5,104 nucleotides of DNA from Tardiphaga sp. Lineage in GTDB: Bacteria > Pseudomonadota > Alphaproteobacteria > Rhizobiales > Xanthobacteraceae. Below are positions 1-5,104 of the stretch, in pieces. Location of the stretch: positions 1 through 5,104 of the forward strand of contig JAQGJF010000653.1 of assembly GCA_028290765.1 (NCBI GenBank), written 5' to 3'. A model generated the notes under the pieces. It was not told the origin of the DNA. It searched no databases and saw nothing but the letters and a program-made list of their open reading frames with translations. Every line of letters begins with the position of its first letter. Positions within the stretch are counted from its first letter, which is position 1. A program made the position numbers and the translations under genes.

Positions 1-789
1 GGTGAGGCCCTTGATCGACTGCTGCGTTGCCGCCGCATAATCCGGTACCCCGCCGCCAAGGCAGGTCGGATCCTCCGGATCGGCGCCGGCCATCAACCCG
101 AGCAGCAGCGCGCAGTCTTCCGCGCTAAGCGCCAGCGGGCCGACAGTGTCGAGCGACTGCGACAGCGGCATCGCGCCGGCGCGGCTGATCCGGCCGACCG
201 TGGTCTTCAATCCGGTGACGCCGCAGAAATGCGCCGGCATCCGGATCGAGCCGCCGGTATCCGAACCCAGCGCGGCAAACGTCAGCCGCGCCGCCACCGC
301 CGAGCCCGAACCCGACGACGAACCGCCGGTGACGTGGTCGACGGCCCACGGATTATGCACCGGCCCGTAATGCGCGTTATGACCGGTCGGGCCATAGGCG
401 AATTCGGACATCTGCAGCGCGCCGAGCCGAACCGTACCGGCGTCCTTCAGCCGTTGCAGCGAAGTCGCAGTCGAGGTCGCGACCCAGTCGCGACGGATTT
501 TCGAGCCGCAGGTGACGACTTTGCCGGCGTCGTAATACATATCCTTGTGCGCCAACGGCACGCCATGCAGCGCGCCGCGACTTTTGCCGCTCGCCAATGC
601 CGCATCGGCAGCGTCGGCGGCGGCCAGCGCCTCGTCCGCCTCGATCGACATAAAGGCATTCAAACGCGGCTGCCATTGCCCGATGCGATCGAGGCAGGAT
701 TGCGTGACCTCGCGCGACGAGACGCGCTTCTGGGCGATGGCCAGCGCGACCTCGGTCAGCGACAACAGCGCGGGTTCGGTCACGCTCAT
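1..789 (-). CDS. Amidase-signature family hydrolase, catalytic subunit (N-terminal 263 residues; 3' end outside window)
   Basis: This gene encodes an amidase-signature enzyme, which hydrolyses a carboxamide C-N bond in the cytoplasm through a Ser-cisSer-Lys triad. The window holds 263 codons, open to base 1; family members are usually about 450-480 residues, so roughly the C-terminal 40% is missing. Visible motifs are HGVPLAHKD with the catalytic Lys at residue 82, the Gly/Ser-rich loop GGSSSGSGSAVAA at 155-167 with the cis-Ser at 157, and GSDTGGSIRMPA at 175-186 with the nucleophile Ser181. The 24-residue spacing from Ser157 to Ser181 matches the spacing in fatty acid amide hydrolase (217 to 241). 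The ATG at 789 overlaps the stop of the small upstream gene as ATGA and has GAAGG seven bases upstream (797-801). The AtzG-like neighbour suggests a two-subunit enzyme of the AtzE/AtzG or GatA/GatC kind. The substrate is unknown. I do not call it AtzE, because the region after the catalytic Lys (KDMYYDAG, CGSKIRRD) looks more like general rhizobial amidases. The family is certain; the specific reaction is not. Confidence 0.94.
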   Translation of the reverse strand, partial: MSVTEPALLSLTEVALAIAQKRVSSREVTQSCLDRIGQWQPRLNAFMSIEADEALAAADAADAALASGKSRGALHGVPLAHKDMYYDAGKVVTCGSKIRRDWVATSTATSLQRLKDAGTVRLGALQMSEFAYGPTGHNAHYGPVHNPWAVDHVTGGSSSGSGSAVAARLTFAALGSDTGGSIRMPAHFCGVTGLKTTVGRISRAGAMPLSQSLDTVGPLALSAEDCALLLGLMAGADPEDPTCLGGGVPDYAAATQQSIKGLT

Positions 790-983
790 TTCGAAACCTT
801 CGCGGTTTGCACATGGTTGAAGGTTGCGGGCTCGAGGTCGAACGGCAGCGTGCCGGCGATCGCCGCAAAGCCGTCGAAGGCGGGACCGATCGAATTGGCG
901 ATCCGCGTCGCGACCTCGTCCGATACCGGCAGGCCGGCGACGCCGGCCATGGCCTTGATCTCCTTGGGCGTGGGTTTCGTCAT
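786..983 (-). CDS. AtzG-like (DUF4089) small amidase subunit, 65 aa
   Basis: This small cytoplasmic protein of 65 residues has no signal peptide or membrane segment. It resembles the AtzG/DUF4089 family: an N-terminal helical half (residues about 6-42) followed by a short tail with PFDLEPATF at 47-55, the EPA-containing stretch typical of the family. In the characterised pair AtzG is a GatC-like subunit that binds and stabilises the amidase AtzE. HpxX is the counterpart in Klebsiella purine-catabolism operons. By inference this protein partners the amidase encoded directly downstream. The ATG at 983 is chosen because an AAGGAG ribosome-binding site lies seven bases upstream; an in-frame ATG at 1070 would run far into the ATPase gene and has no family-like sequence. 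The TGA stop overlaps the amidase start by four bases, implying translational coupling and near 1:1 synthesis, as expected for a heteromer. The family call rests on recognition of length, position and the EPATF motif. Confidence 0.88.
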   Translation of the reverse strand: MTKPTPKEIKAMAGVAGLPVSDEVATRIANSIGPAFDGFAAIAGTLPFDLEPATFNHVQTAKVSK

Positions 984-987
984 GCAC

Positions 988-2046
988 TTACTCCTTTGCA
1001 GACGGCGCCAGGCTGTGACCGGAGCCGGGAATCGCCATGTAGCACGCCGCCTGATGGCCGCTCGCACCAAGCGCGGTCAGCTTCGGCGTGGCCTCGCCGC
1101 ACAGCGGCTCCGCGAACGGACATCTGGTATGAAACCGGCATCCTGAAGGCGGATCGATCGGATTGGGCGGATCGCCGGAGATCGGCGGCGTCTCCGTCCT
1201 GTTGTCAGGGTCGGACGACGGCATCGCCGCCAAGAGCGCCCTCGTATAGGGATGCGCCGGCGCGTCCCAGACTTCGTCCACCGGGCCGAGCTCGACCACC
1301 TCGCCGAGATACATCACCAGCACGCGGTCAGAAATATAGCGCACCACGTTGAGGTCATGGCTGATGAACAAATAAGTGAGGCCGAATTCGCGCTTGAGAT
1401 CGACCAAAAGATTGAGCACCTGCGCCTCGACCGACTTGTCGAGCGCCGACACCGCTTCGTCGAGGATCACCAGCCGCGGCGACAGCGCCAGCGCGCGGGC
1501 GATGTTGACGCGCTGGCGCTGGCCGCCGGAGATTTCATGCGGGTAGCGATTGGCGAAATTCTCCGGCCGCAGCCCGACCTTGCCGAGCAGTTCGCGCGCC
1601 AGCGCGCGCGAGGCATCCTCGCGCATGCCGTGAATTTTGGGGCCGAACGCAATCGATTCCTCGATGGTGAGGCGTGGATTGAGCGAGGCGTAACTATCCT
1701 GAAACACCATCTGCATGCCGCGGCGCAGCTCGCGCAGCGACAGCGCGTGGCCGACCTGCATGCCGTCATAGATGATGTCGCCGGCATTGCGCGGCATCAG
1801 ATGCATCAGAAGCCGCGCGGTGGTCGACTTGCCGCAGCCGGACTCGCCGACGATTCCCACCGTCTCGCCCTTGGCGATCGAGAACGACACGTCGTCGACC
1901 GCGCGCACGGTCTTGCCCTTCGCAAACAGCCCGCCGCGTACCGGAAAGTGTTTTGTGAGGCCATTGACCTGCAGCAGCGGCTGCGCGGCGCCGCCGCGGT
2001 CCTCAATCGGTTCCAGCATGTCGGTCGATGGACTGATCTGGTTCAT
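988..2046 (-). CDS. ABC transporter ATP-binding protein, DppF/OppF type, with C-terminal oligopeptide-transporter domain (352 aa)
   Basis: This is the cytoplasmic ATPase of a family 5 (dipeptide/oligopeptide/nickel) importer. Numbered from the ATG at 2046, it shows Walker A GESGCGKST at 67-75, Q-loop Gln116 in MVFQD, signature ISGGQRQR at 172-179, Walker B plus catalytic Glu LVILDE at 192-197, D-loop SALD at 200-203 and switch His230. Residues from about 280 form the oligopeptide-transporter C-terminal domain, with four cysteines (303, 309, 316, 335) in the spacing seen in this family; iron-sulfur binding has been reported for some homologues. The start region (KHFPVRGGLF) and MQMVFQDSYASLNPR are DppF/OppF-like rather than DppD-like. 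Walker B is followed by AVS instead of PTS, a known variant of this subfamily. The start at 2046 is favoured over an in-frame upstream ATG at 2118, which lies deep in the permease gene, and over an internal ATG at 2019, which has no ribosome-binding site. Length is normal for one nucleotide-binding domain. No DppD-type partner gene lies in the window. Confidence 0.95.
   Translation of the reverse strand: MNQISPSTDMLEPIEDRGGAAQPLLQVNGLTKHFPVRGGLFAKGKTVRAVDDVSFSIAKGETVGIVGESGCGKSTTARLLMHLMPRNAGDIIYDGMQVGHALSLRELRRGMQMVFQDSYASLNPRLTIEESIAFGPKIHGMREDASRALARELLGKVGLRPENFANRYPHEISGGQRQRVNIARALALSPRLVILDEAVSALDKSVEAQVLNLLVDLKREFGLTYLFISHDLNVVRYISDRVLVMYLGEVVELGPVDEVWDAPAHPYTRALLAAMPSSDPDNRTETPPISGDPPNPIDPPSGCRFHTRCPFAEPLCGEATPKLTALGASGHQAACYMAIPGSGHSLAPSAKE
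991..996 (-). promoter_or_regulatory. Strong ribosome-binding site of the AtzG-like gene
   Basis: The minus strand reads AAGGAG here, seven bases before the ATG at 983. The same six bases are the last two sense codons (Lys-Glu) of the ATPase gene, followed directly by its TAA stop. It is the best Shine-Dalgarno match at any gene start seen in the window and decides the start of the small gene. Confidence 0.85.
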
Positions 2047-2053
2047 GGCATCA
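2043..2053 (-). promoter_or_regulatory. Permease-ATPase junction with nested stop/start codons
   Basis: The minus strand reads TGATGCCATGA. The permease stop TGA (2053-2051) shares its last base with an ATG (2051-2049) that is out of frame with the ATPase. That ATG is followed by CCA and then TGA (2045-2043), which overlaps the ATPase start ATG (2046-2044). A weak GGAA lies eight bases before the ATPase ATG. The bases are seen directly. A role in translational coupling is inference. Confidence 0.5.
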
Positions 2054-2938
2054 GTTCCGGATGTCCATCGCGCTGCGCATGCCGTCGCTGAGCAGGTTGA
2101 AGCAGATCGAGACCGCAAAGATCATCGCACCGGGAAGTGCGGCCACCCACGGGTTGACATAGATCGCGGTGCGCAGCGTGTTCAGCATCAGGCCCCATTC
2201 CGGCTCCGGCGGCTTGGTGCCGAGCCCGAGGAACGACAGGCCGGCGGCCAGGATCATCGACACCGAGATAAGCCCGGTGGCGTAGACGAAGATCGGCCCC
2301 AACACATTGCCGAGCATGTGGACCCGCATGATGGTGAAGGCGCCGGCGCCGGAGGCCCGCGCCGCCTCGACGAAATCCATGTTGCGTACGCCGGTGGTGA
2401 CGCTCTCGGCGACGCGGGTGATCTGCGGCACGAACACCACGGTCAGCGAGACGATCGAATTGACGATGCCGGCGCCGAGCGCGCCGGAGATCGCGATCGC
2501 CAGCAGCACCGAGGGACACGCGTAGAAGATGTCGACAGTGCGCATGATCGCGGTATTGACCTTGCCGCCGACATAGCCGGCGATGAGGCCGAGCGAGGTG
2601 CCGATGATGAAGGCCAGGATCACCGGCAGGATGCCGATCAGCAGCGACAGCCGCCCGCCATAGACCAGCCGCGCCAGCATGTCGCGGCCGAGTTCGTCGG
2701 TGCCGAGCGGATAATTAGGCGTGCCGATGAAGCGAAGCCGGCGGATCATCGAACCCTGGTAAGGATCGGCCAGATGCAGCCACGGCGCGCACAGCGCCGC
2801 GACGAAGATCGCGATCAGGATCAGGGCGCAGGCCATGCTGACCTTGTCGCGCACAATGCGCCGGCCGACCGTCGCCCAGTAGCCGCGCGCCTTGCTCGAG
2901 GGCGCGGCCTGAAGGGCTGTATCTGTCAGTGCGCTCAT
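2051..2938 (-). CDS. ABC transporter permease, DppC/OppC type (295 aa)
   Basis: This is one of the two inner-membrane channel subunits of the importer. It has a cytoplasmic N-terminus of about 30 residues, a first membrane helix near 33-53 and the OppC N-terminal region. A loop with LGTDELGRDMLAR (78-90) is diagnostic of DppC-type permeases. Further helices lie near 95-121, 131-153, 155-175, 212-237 and 264-285. The cytoplasmic EAA loop that docks on the ATPase starts at Glu191 (EAARASGAGAF). Near the C-terminus GLSFLGLGTKPPEPEWG (233-249) is another family hallmark. In the EAA loop the usual HxLPN is HMLGN (207-211), so Gly210 replaces a normally conserved proline. Length is typical. The ATG at 2938 follows the DppB-type gene's stop by one base, and GGAG (2944-2947) lies five bases before it. 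It should pair with the DppB-type protein encoded upstream. The substrate is not readable from the permease. Confidence 0.96.
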   Translation of the reverse strand: MSALTDTALQAAPSSKARGYWATVGRRIVRDKVSMACALILIAIFVAALCAPWLHLADPYQGSMIRRLRFIGTPNYPLGTDELGRDMLARLVYGGRLSLLIGILPVILAFIIGTSLGLIAGYVGGKVNTAIMRTVDIFYACPSVLLAIAISGALGAGIVNSIVSLTVVFVPQITRVAESVTTGVRNMDFVEAARASGAGAFTIMRVHMLGNVLGPIFVYATGLISVSMILAAGLSFLGLGTKPPEPEWGLMLNTLRTAIYVNPWVAALPGAMIFAVSICFNLLSDGMRSAMDIRN

Positions 2939-2939
2939 G

Positions 2940-3893
2940 TCAGCTCCGCTTGATGCGCGGATCGATCGACGCCTGCGCGATATCGACCAGAAGATTGAGG
3001 ATGACGAAGAACAGCGCCAATACCAGGATGGTGCCCTGCAGCAGCGGCAGGTCGCGCTGGAAGATCGCGGAATTGAGCAGCAGGCCGGAGCCCGGCCACG
3101 AGAACACGGTTTCGATCAGGATCGAACCGCCGAGCATGTAGCCGAGTTGCAGCCCCATCACCGCCAGCGCGGTCGGCGCCGCATTCTTGATGACATGGCG
3201 GAACACGTGGGTTTCGCGCAGGCCCTTGGCGCGCAGCGCCTCGACGAAATCCTGCGACAGAATATCGCCGGTGAGCGCGCGCACGGTGCGGGTGATGATG
3301 CCCATCGGAATCACCGAGGTGGTGATCGCCGGCAGCACCAGGAAGCGGATATGCTCCCAATCCCAGGCCCAGGAACCGGACCCGCCGGGACCGGCTCCGA
3401 CCGCGGGCAGCCAATTGAGCTGCACCGAAAAAATGATCACCAGCACCATGCCGAGCCAGTAATGCGGCACCGAGACCCCGGCGATGGCGATCGAAGTCGC
3501 CACCTTATCGACCCAGGTATCGCGGAAATAGCCGGCGATCAGGCCGAAGAACAGCCCGAGCGAAAAACCGATCATCGCCGCCGCGATCGCCAGCGTGACG
3601 GTGTTGCCGACCGCGCGCATCACTTCCGAGAGCACCGGCCGGCCGGTGGCGATGGAATGGCCGAGGTCGCCGCCGACCGCCCGCCACAGCCAGAGCCCGA
3701 ACTGAATTGGCAGCGGACGATCGAAGCCATAGGCGACACGCAGCTGGTTGGCGAGCTCCTGCGACGCGTCCGCCGGCAGCACCGCGACCAGCGGATCGCC
3801 CGGCGTGATGTGCACCAAGAGGAAGCACACCAGCGCCACGCTGATGATGATCGGGATCACGTAGACGATACGCCGGGCGATATAGACGAGCAC
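2940..3893 (-). CDS. ABC transporter permease, DppB/OppB type (317 aa, GTG start)
   Basis: This is the other membrane channel subunit of the importer. It begins with the usual short cytoplasmic start and first helix (about 9-29), followed by the periplasmic segment with HITPGDP (28-34) and YGFDRPLPIQF (55-65), both typical of DppB. More helices lie near 97-121, 130-157, 183-205, 240-262 and 283-305. WLPAVGAG (161-168) and ETVFSWPGSGLLL (261-273) are family hallmarks. The EAA-type loop is EALRAKG from Glu218 with HVIKN at 233-237, normal for this subunit. The start is GTG at 3893, giving MLVYIARR like other DppB proteins, with AAAGG six bases upstream (3900-3904). Length is normal. It lies 242 bases after the binding-protein gene, across a large inverted repeat, and is followed by the DppC-type gene after a single base. 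Confidence 0.96.
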   Translation of the reverse strand: MLVYIARRIVYVIPIIISVALVCFLLVHITPGDPLVAVLPADASQELANQLRVAYGFDRPLPIQFGLWLWRAVGGDLGHSIATGRPVLSEVMRAVGNTVTLAIAAAMIGFSLGLFFGLIAGYFRDTWVDKVATSIAIAGVSVPHYWLGMVLVIIFSVQLNWLPAVGAGPGGSGSWAWDWEHIRFLVLPAITTSVIPMGIITRTVRALTGDILSQDFVEALRAKGLRETHVFRHVIKNAAPTALAVMGLQLGYMLGGSILIETVFSWPGSGLLLNSAIFQRDLPLLQGTILVLALFFVILNLLVDIAQASIDPRIKRS

Positions 3894-3899
3894 GGATGA

Positions 3900-3904
3900 C
3901 CTTT
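3900..3904 (-). promoter_or_regulatory. Ribosome-binding site of the DppB-type permease
   Basis: The minus strand reads AAAGG here, six bases before the GTG at 3893. No in-frame ATG gives a better start, so this site supports the GTG. It lies outside the inverted repeat, so the hairpins would not cover it directly. Confidence 0.7.
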
Positions 3905-3925
3905 GGATTAGAGGCCCACTTGCTT

Positions 3926-3948
3926 CCCTCTCCCCTTGTGGGAGAGGG
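3926..3948. repeat. Left head hairpin of the composite repeat
   Basis: CCCTCTCCC (3926-3934) and GGGAGAGGG (3940-3948) form a nine-base-pair stem around the five-base loop CTTGT. The same block can instead pair with the right arm 4087-4113, so two alternative folds are possible. Confidence 0.85.
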
Positions 3949-3949
3949 T

Positions 3950-3970
3950 GGCCAAAGGCGGCCTTTGGCC
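3950..3970. repeat. Inner hairpin with three-base loop
   Basis: GGCCAAAGG (3950-3958) and CCTTTGGCC (3962-3970) form a perfect nine-base-pair stem with the loop CGG. It follows the left head hairpin directly and overlaps the end of the left arm by three bases (3950-3952). No run of T follows on either strand, so it is not a standard intrinsic terminator. Confidence 0.8.
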
Positions 3971-3985
3971 GCCGTCACTTAAATA

Positions 3986-4011
3986 GTACGCCGATGCTTC
4001 GCATCGGCTAC
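3986..4011. repeat. Inner hairpin GCCGATGC-TTC-GCATCGGC
   Basis: An eight-base-pair stem (3990-3997 with 4001-4008) with a three-base loop is extended by GTA/TAC (3986-3988 with 4009-4011) past a single bulged C. The AT-rich stretch CACTTAAATAGTAC lies just before it on the plus strand and contrasts with the GC-rich surroundings. Confidence 0.8.
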
Positions 4012-4076
4012 CGCGAAGTCCGTGCCGGGTGAGGGGGAGCTACACAACGAGAGGCATCATCCCCTGACCCGTCTTC

Positions 4077-4113
4077 GCTTCGCGAAGCCACCCTCTCCCA
4101 CAAGGGGAGAGGG
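4077..4113. repeat. Right unit: GCTTCGCGAAGC palindrome plus head hairpin
   Basis: GCTTCGCGAAGC (4077-4088) is a perfect 12-base palindrome. It abuts the right head hairpin, CCCTCTCCC (4091-4099) with GGGAGAGGG (4105-4113) around the loop ACAAG. On the minus strand the right unit reads in the same order as the left unit does on the plus strand: head, inner palindrome, then CGGGTCAGGGG. Confidence 0.8.
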
Positions 4114-4135
4114 GAAGAGAAGCCGGCCCTGAGTA

Positions 4136-5104
4136 TTACGGCGTCATCGACACCGGCGAGAAGTCGACGAACCAGCTCTTCGGCTGCACGAAACCCTTGA
4201 TCTTGGGGCTCATCGCGCGCGGCGCGACGTCGTGGGCGACGTAGAGGAACGCCGCGTCATCGACCGAGGCGGCATGCAATTCGGCCAGCGCCGCATCCCG
4301 CGCTGCCGGATCGAACGTCTGCCGCGCCTTGGTCACCAGTTCGTCGAACTTCGGGTTGTTGATAAAACCCCAATTATTGGACACCGGCGGTGCCATCGAC
4401 GACTGCAGGAAGCGCACCATGGCGAAGAACGGATCCATCGCGGCATAGGTCACGTTGGTGGCGTTGGCGCCATTGGCGCTGGGATCCTTGACGCCGCGGC
4501 GCCAGTTGGTGAACAGCGTATTCCATTCGATGACGTCGAGCTGAACGTCGAAATAGCATTCCGCCAGCGCCTGCTGCAGATATTCGTTCATCGGCAGCGG
4601 CAGCATCTGGCCGCTTCCCGAGGCCGAGGTCTGGATCTTGACGCTGAGCTTCTTGGCCGGACCGAAGCCGGCTTCCTGCATCAGCTTCTGGGCGGCGGGC
4701 TTGTCATATTTGATCTCGAAACTCGGCTTGCCGCGCCAGGGATGACCGGGCTCGAAGGTGCCGGTCGCCGGCACCATCAGGCCGGCAAGTAGACCTTCCT
4801 TGAGACCTTCGCGATCGACGCAGAGATTGGCGGCCTTGCGGACACGGATGTCGTTCCACGGCGAACCTTCGATGCGCGAAAACTGCCACGGCCAGACATG
4901 CGGCTCTTCGTTGGCCTGGATGACAAACCCGCGCTGCTTGATTTCCGCGACCGCGTCCGGCGCCGGTGCCTCGATCCAATCGACTTGGCCGGACAGCAAC
5001 GCTGCGGTGCGCGCATTGGCCTCCGGCATCGGCAACAGCAGCATCTTGTCGACCTTGGGAACGCGCGCCTTGTCCCAGTAGTTCTCGTTCTTCACCAGTT
5101 CCAG
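4136..5104 (-). CDS. ABC transporter substrate-binding protein, family 5 (C-terminal 322 residues; 5' end outside window)
   Basis: This is the periplasmic solute-binding component of the importer. The reading frame is open to the window edge, so the signal peptide and about 200 N-terminal residues are missing; family members are usually about 500-540 residues. The fragment begins with LVKNENYWDKARVPKVDK (3-20), the classic region of peptide/nickel-type binding proteins. It continues with ALLSGQVDW (35-43), then VRKAANLCVDREGLKEGLLAG (88-108) followed by VPATG (111-115), which is the conserved helix region of the family. YDKPAAQKLMQEAGF (133-147) corresponds to the family's usual YDpekAkkLLaeAG block. 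The end, IKGFVQPKSWFVDF (302-315), matches the usual C-terminal strand, so the stop at 4138-4136 is natural. The frame enters with Leu-Glu-Leu-Val, and the GTG at 5095 is an internal Val rather than a start. Ligand identity cannot be inferred. Adjacent DppB, DppC and ATPase genes on the same strand indicate one transporter. Confidence 0.95.
   Translation of the reverse strand: MELVKNENYWDKARVPKVDKMLLLPMPEANARTAALLSGQVDWIEAPAPDAVAEIKQRGFVIQANEEPHVWPWQFSRIEGSPWNDIRVRKAANLCVDREGLKEGLLAGLMVPATGTFEPGHPWRGKPSFEIKYDKPAAQKLMQEAGFGPAKKLSVKIQTSASGSGQMLPLPMNEYLQQALAECYFDVQLDVIEWNTLFTNWRRGVKDPSANGANATNVTYAAMDPFFAMVRFLQSSMAPPVSNNWGFINNPKFDELVTKARQTFDPAARDAALAELHAASVDDAAFLYVAHDVAPRAMSPKIKGFVQPKSWFVDFSPVSMTP

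Larger units (their letters stand above)
3923..4117. repeat. Composite REP-like inverted-repeat element of about 195 bases
   Basis: Two arms (3923-3952 and 4087-4117) are reverse complements of each other. A perfect 27-base match (3926-3952 with 4087-4113) continues through CTTC/GAAG with one extra G on the right. Between them lie more self-complementary blocks: hairpins at 3950-3970, 3986-4011 and 4077-4088, and an inner pair CGGGTGAGGGG (4026-4036) with CCCCTGACCCG (4061-4071), one mismatch. The layout reads as two units in opposite orientation, each made of a head hairpin (CCCTCTCCC/GGGAGAGGG), a variable inner hairpin and a tail of CGGGTGAGGGG type. I recall similar blocks in Bradyrhizobium and related intergenic regions; no search was made. 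No open reading frame of note or T-tract accompanies it. It occupies almost the whole gap between the binding-protein gene and the permease genes. Confidence 0.88.

Noticed and set aside
377..868. Minus-strand open frame of 163 codons overlapping the amidase
   Set aside because: It is in a different frame from the amidase, whose catalytic motifs are intact. The translation is Arg-rich shadow sequence with no family signature.
988..2118. ATPase starting at the upstream ATG at 2118 (376 residues)
   Set aside because: The extra 24 residues are low-complexity Arg/Ser/Ala sequence overlapping the end of the permease by 68 bases and do not resemble the family N-terminus.
2043..2519. Minus-strand open frame within the DppC-type permease
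   Set aside because: It is a frame-shifted shadow. The permease frame carries all family motifs without a break, so there is no frameshift.
3976..3989. Possible promoter in the AT-rich stretch of the intergenic gap (TACTAT on the minus strand)
   Set aside because: A -10-like hexamer is present but nothing resembling TTGACA lies 16-18 bases upstream; that space is taken by the GCCGATGC hairpin. The stretch is too short to support a call.
3940..4117. Intrinsic terminator after the binding-protein gene
   Set aside because: Stable stems are present but no T-run follows any of them on the minus strand, and permease genes of the same system continue downstream. Rho-dependent or partial termination cannot be excluded.
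3923..4117. Small insertion sequence or MITE with target duplication
   Set aside because: The inverted arms look like short terminal repeats, but I find no clear flanking direct repeat, and the arms are themselves hairpins of REP style rather than transposase-end style.
229..4792. Long plus-strand open frames at 229-1146, 1252-2091, 1772-2953, 2937-3899 and 4232-4792
   Set aside because: Each lies antisense to a well-supported minus-strand gene. Their translations are rich in Arg, His, Asp and Gln, as expected from the complement of GC-rich codons, and show no recognisable domain.
4136..5095. Complete binding protein starting at the GTG at 5095
   Set aside because: The frame stays open to the window edge, and the residues before and after this codon form the conserved internal LVKN-NYWDK region. 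The protein would lack its signal peptide and first lobe.

Overview
The window is a high-GC stretch with every supported gene on the minus strand, so transcription runs from position 5104 towards position 1. Protein sequences, GC-rich codon use and the style of the intergenic repeat suggest an alphaproteobacterium of the Bradyrhizobium/Rhodopseudomonas type. That assignment is inference from familiarity, not from a search.

In transcription order the window holds: the C-terminal part of a family 5 (peptide/nickel type) extracytoplasmic solute-binding protein (4136-5104, start outside the window); a 242-base gap filled almost entirely by a nested inverted-repeat element (3923-4117); a DppB-type permease (2940-3893, GTG start); a DppC-type permease (2051-2938); a DppF-type ATPase with a C-terminal oligopeptide-transporter domain (988-2046); a 65-residue AtzG-like (DUF4089) small subunit (786-983); and the first 263 residues of an amidase-signature hydrolase (1-789, end outside the window). 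From the permease gene at 3893 down to the amidase, gaps are 1, 4 and 4 bases, and the last junction overlaps by 4 bases. This is a tightly coupled operon.

The layout reads as one uptake-and-hydrolysis unit. A periplasmic binding protein captures a small amide-bearing or peptide-like compound, the DppBC-type channel imports it using the ATPase, and a two-subunit amidase (GatA-like catalytic chain plus GatC/AtzG-like small chain) cleaves an amide bond in the cytoplasm. The substrate cannot be read from the sequence.

Points worth a second look are: the composite inverted repeat between the binding-protein gene and the permeases, which may set a higher mRNA level for the binding protein; the absence of the DppD-type partner ATPase from its usual place; the transporter-amidase-AtzG linkage; and an unusual start/stop relay at the permease-ATPase junction. 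I see no tRNA, rRNA, CRISPR array, insertion sequence or phage gene. The chemistry is of known families, and I found no clear evidence for a wholly new system.
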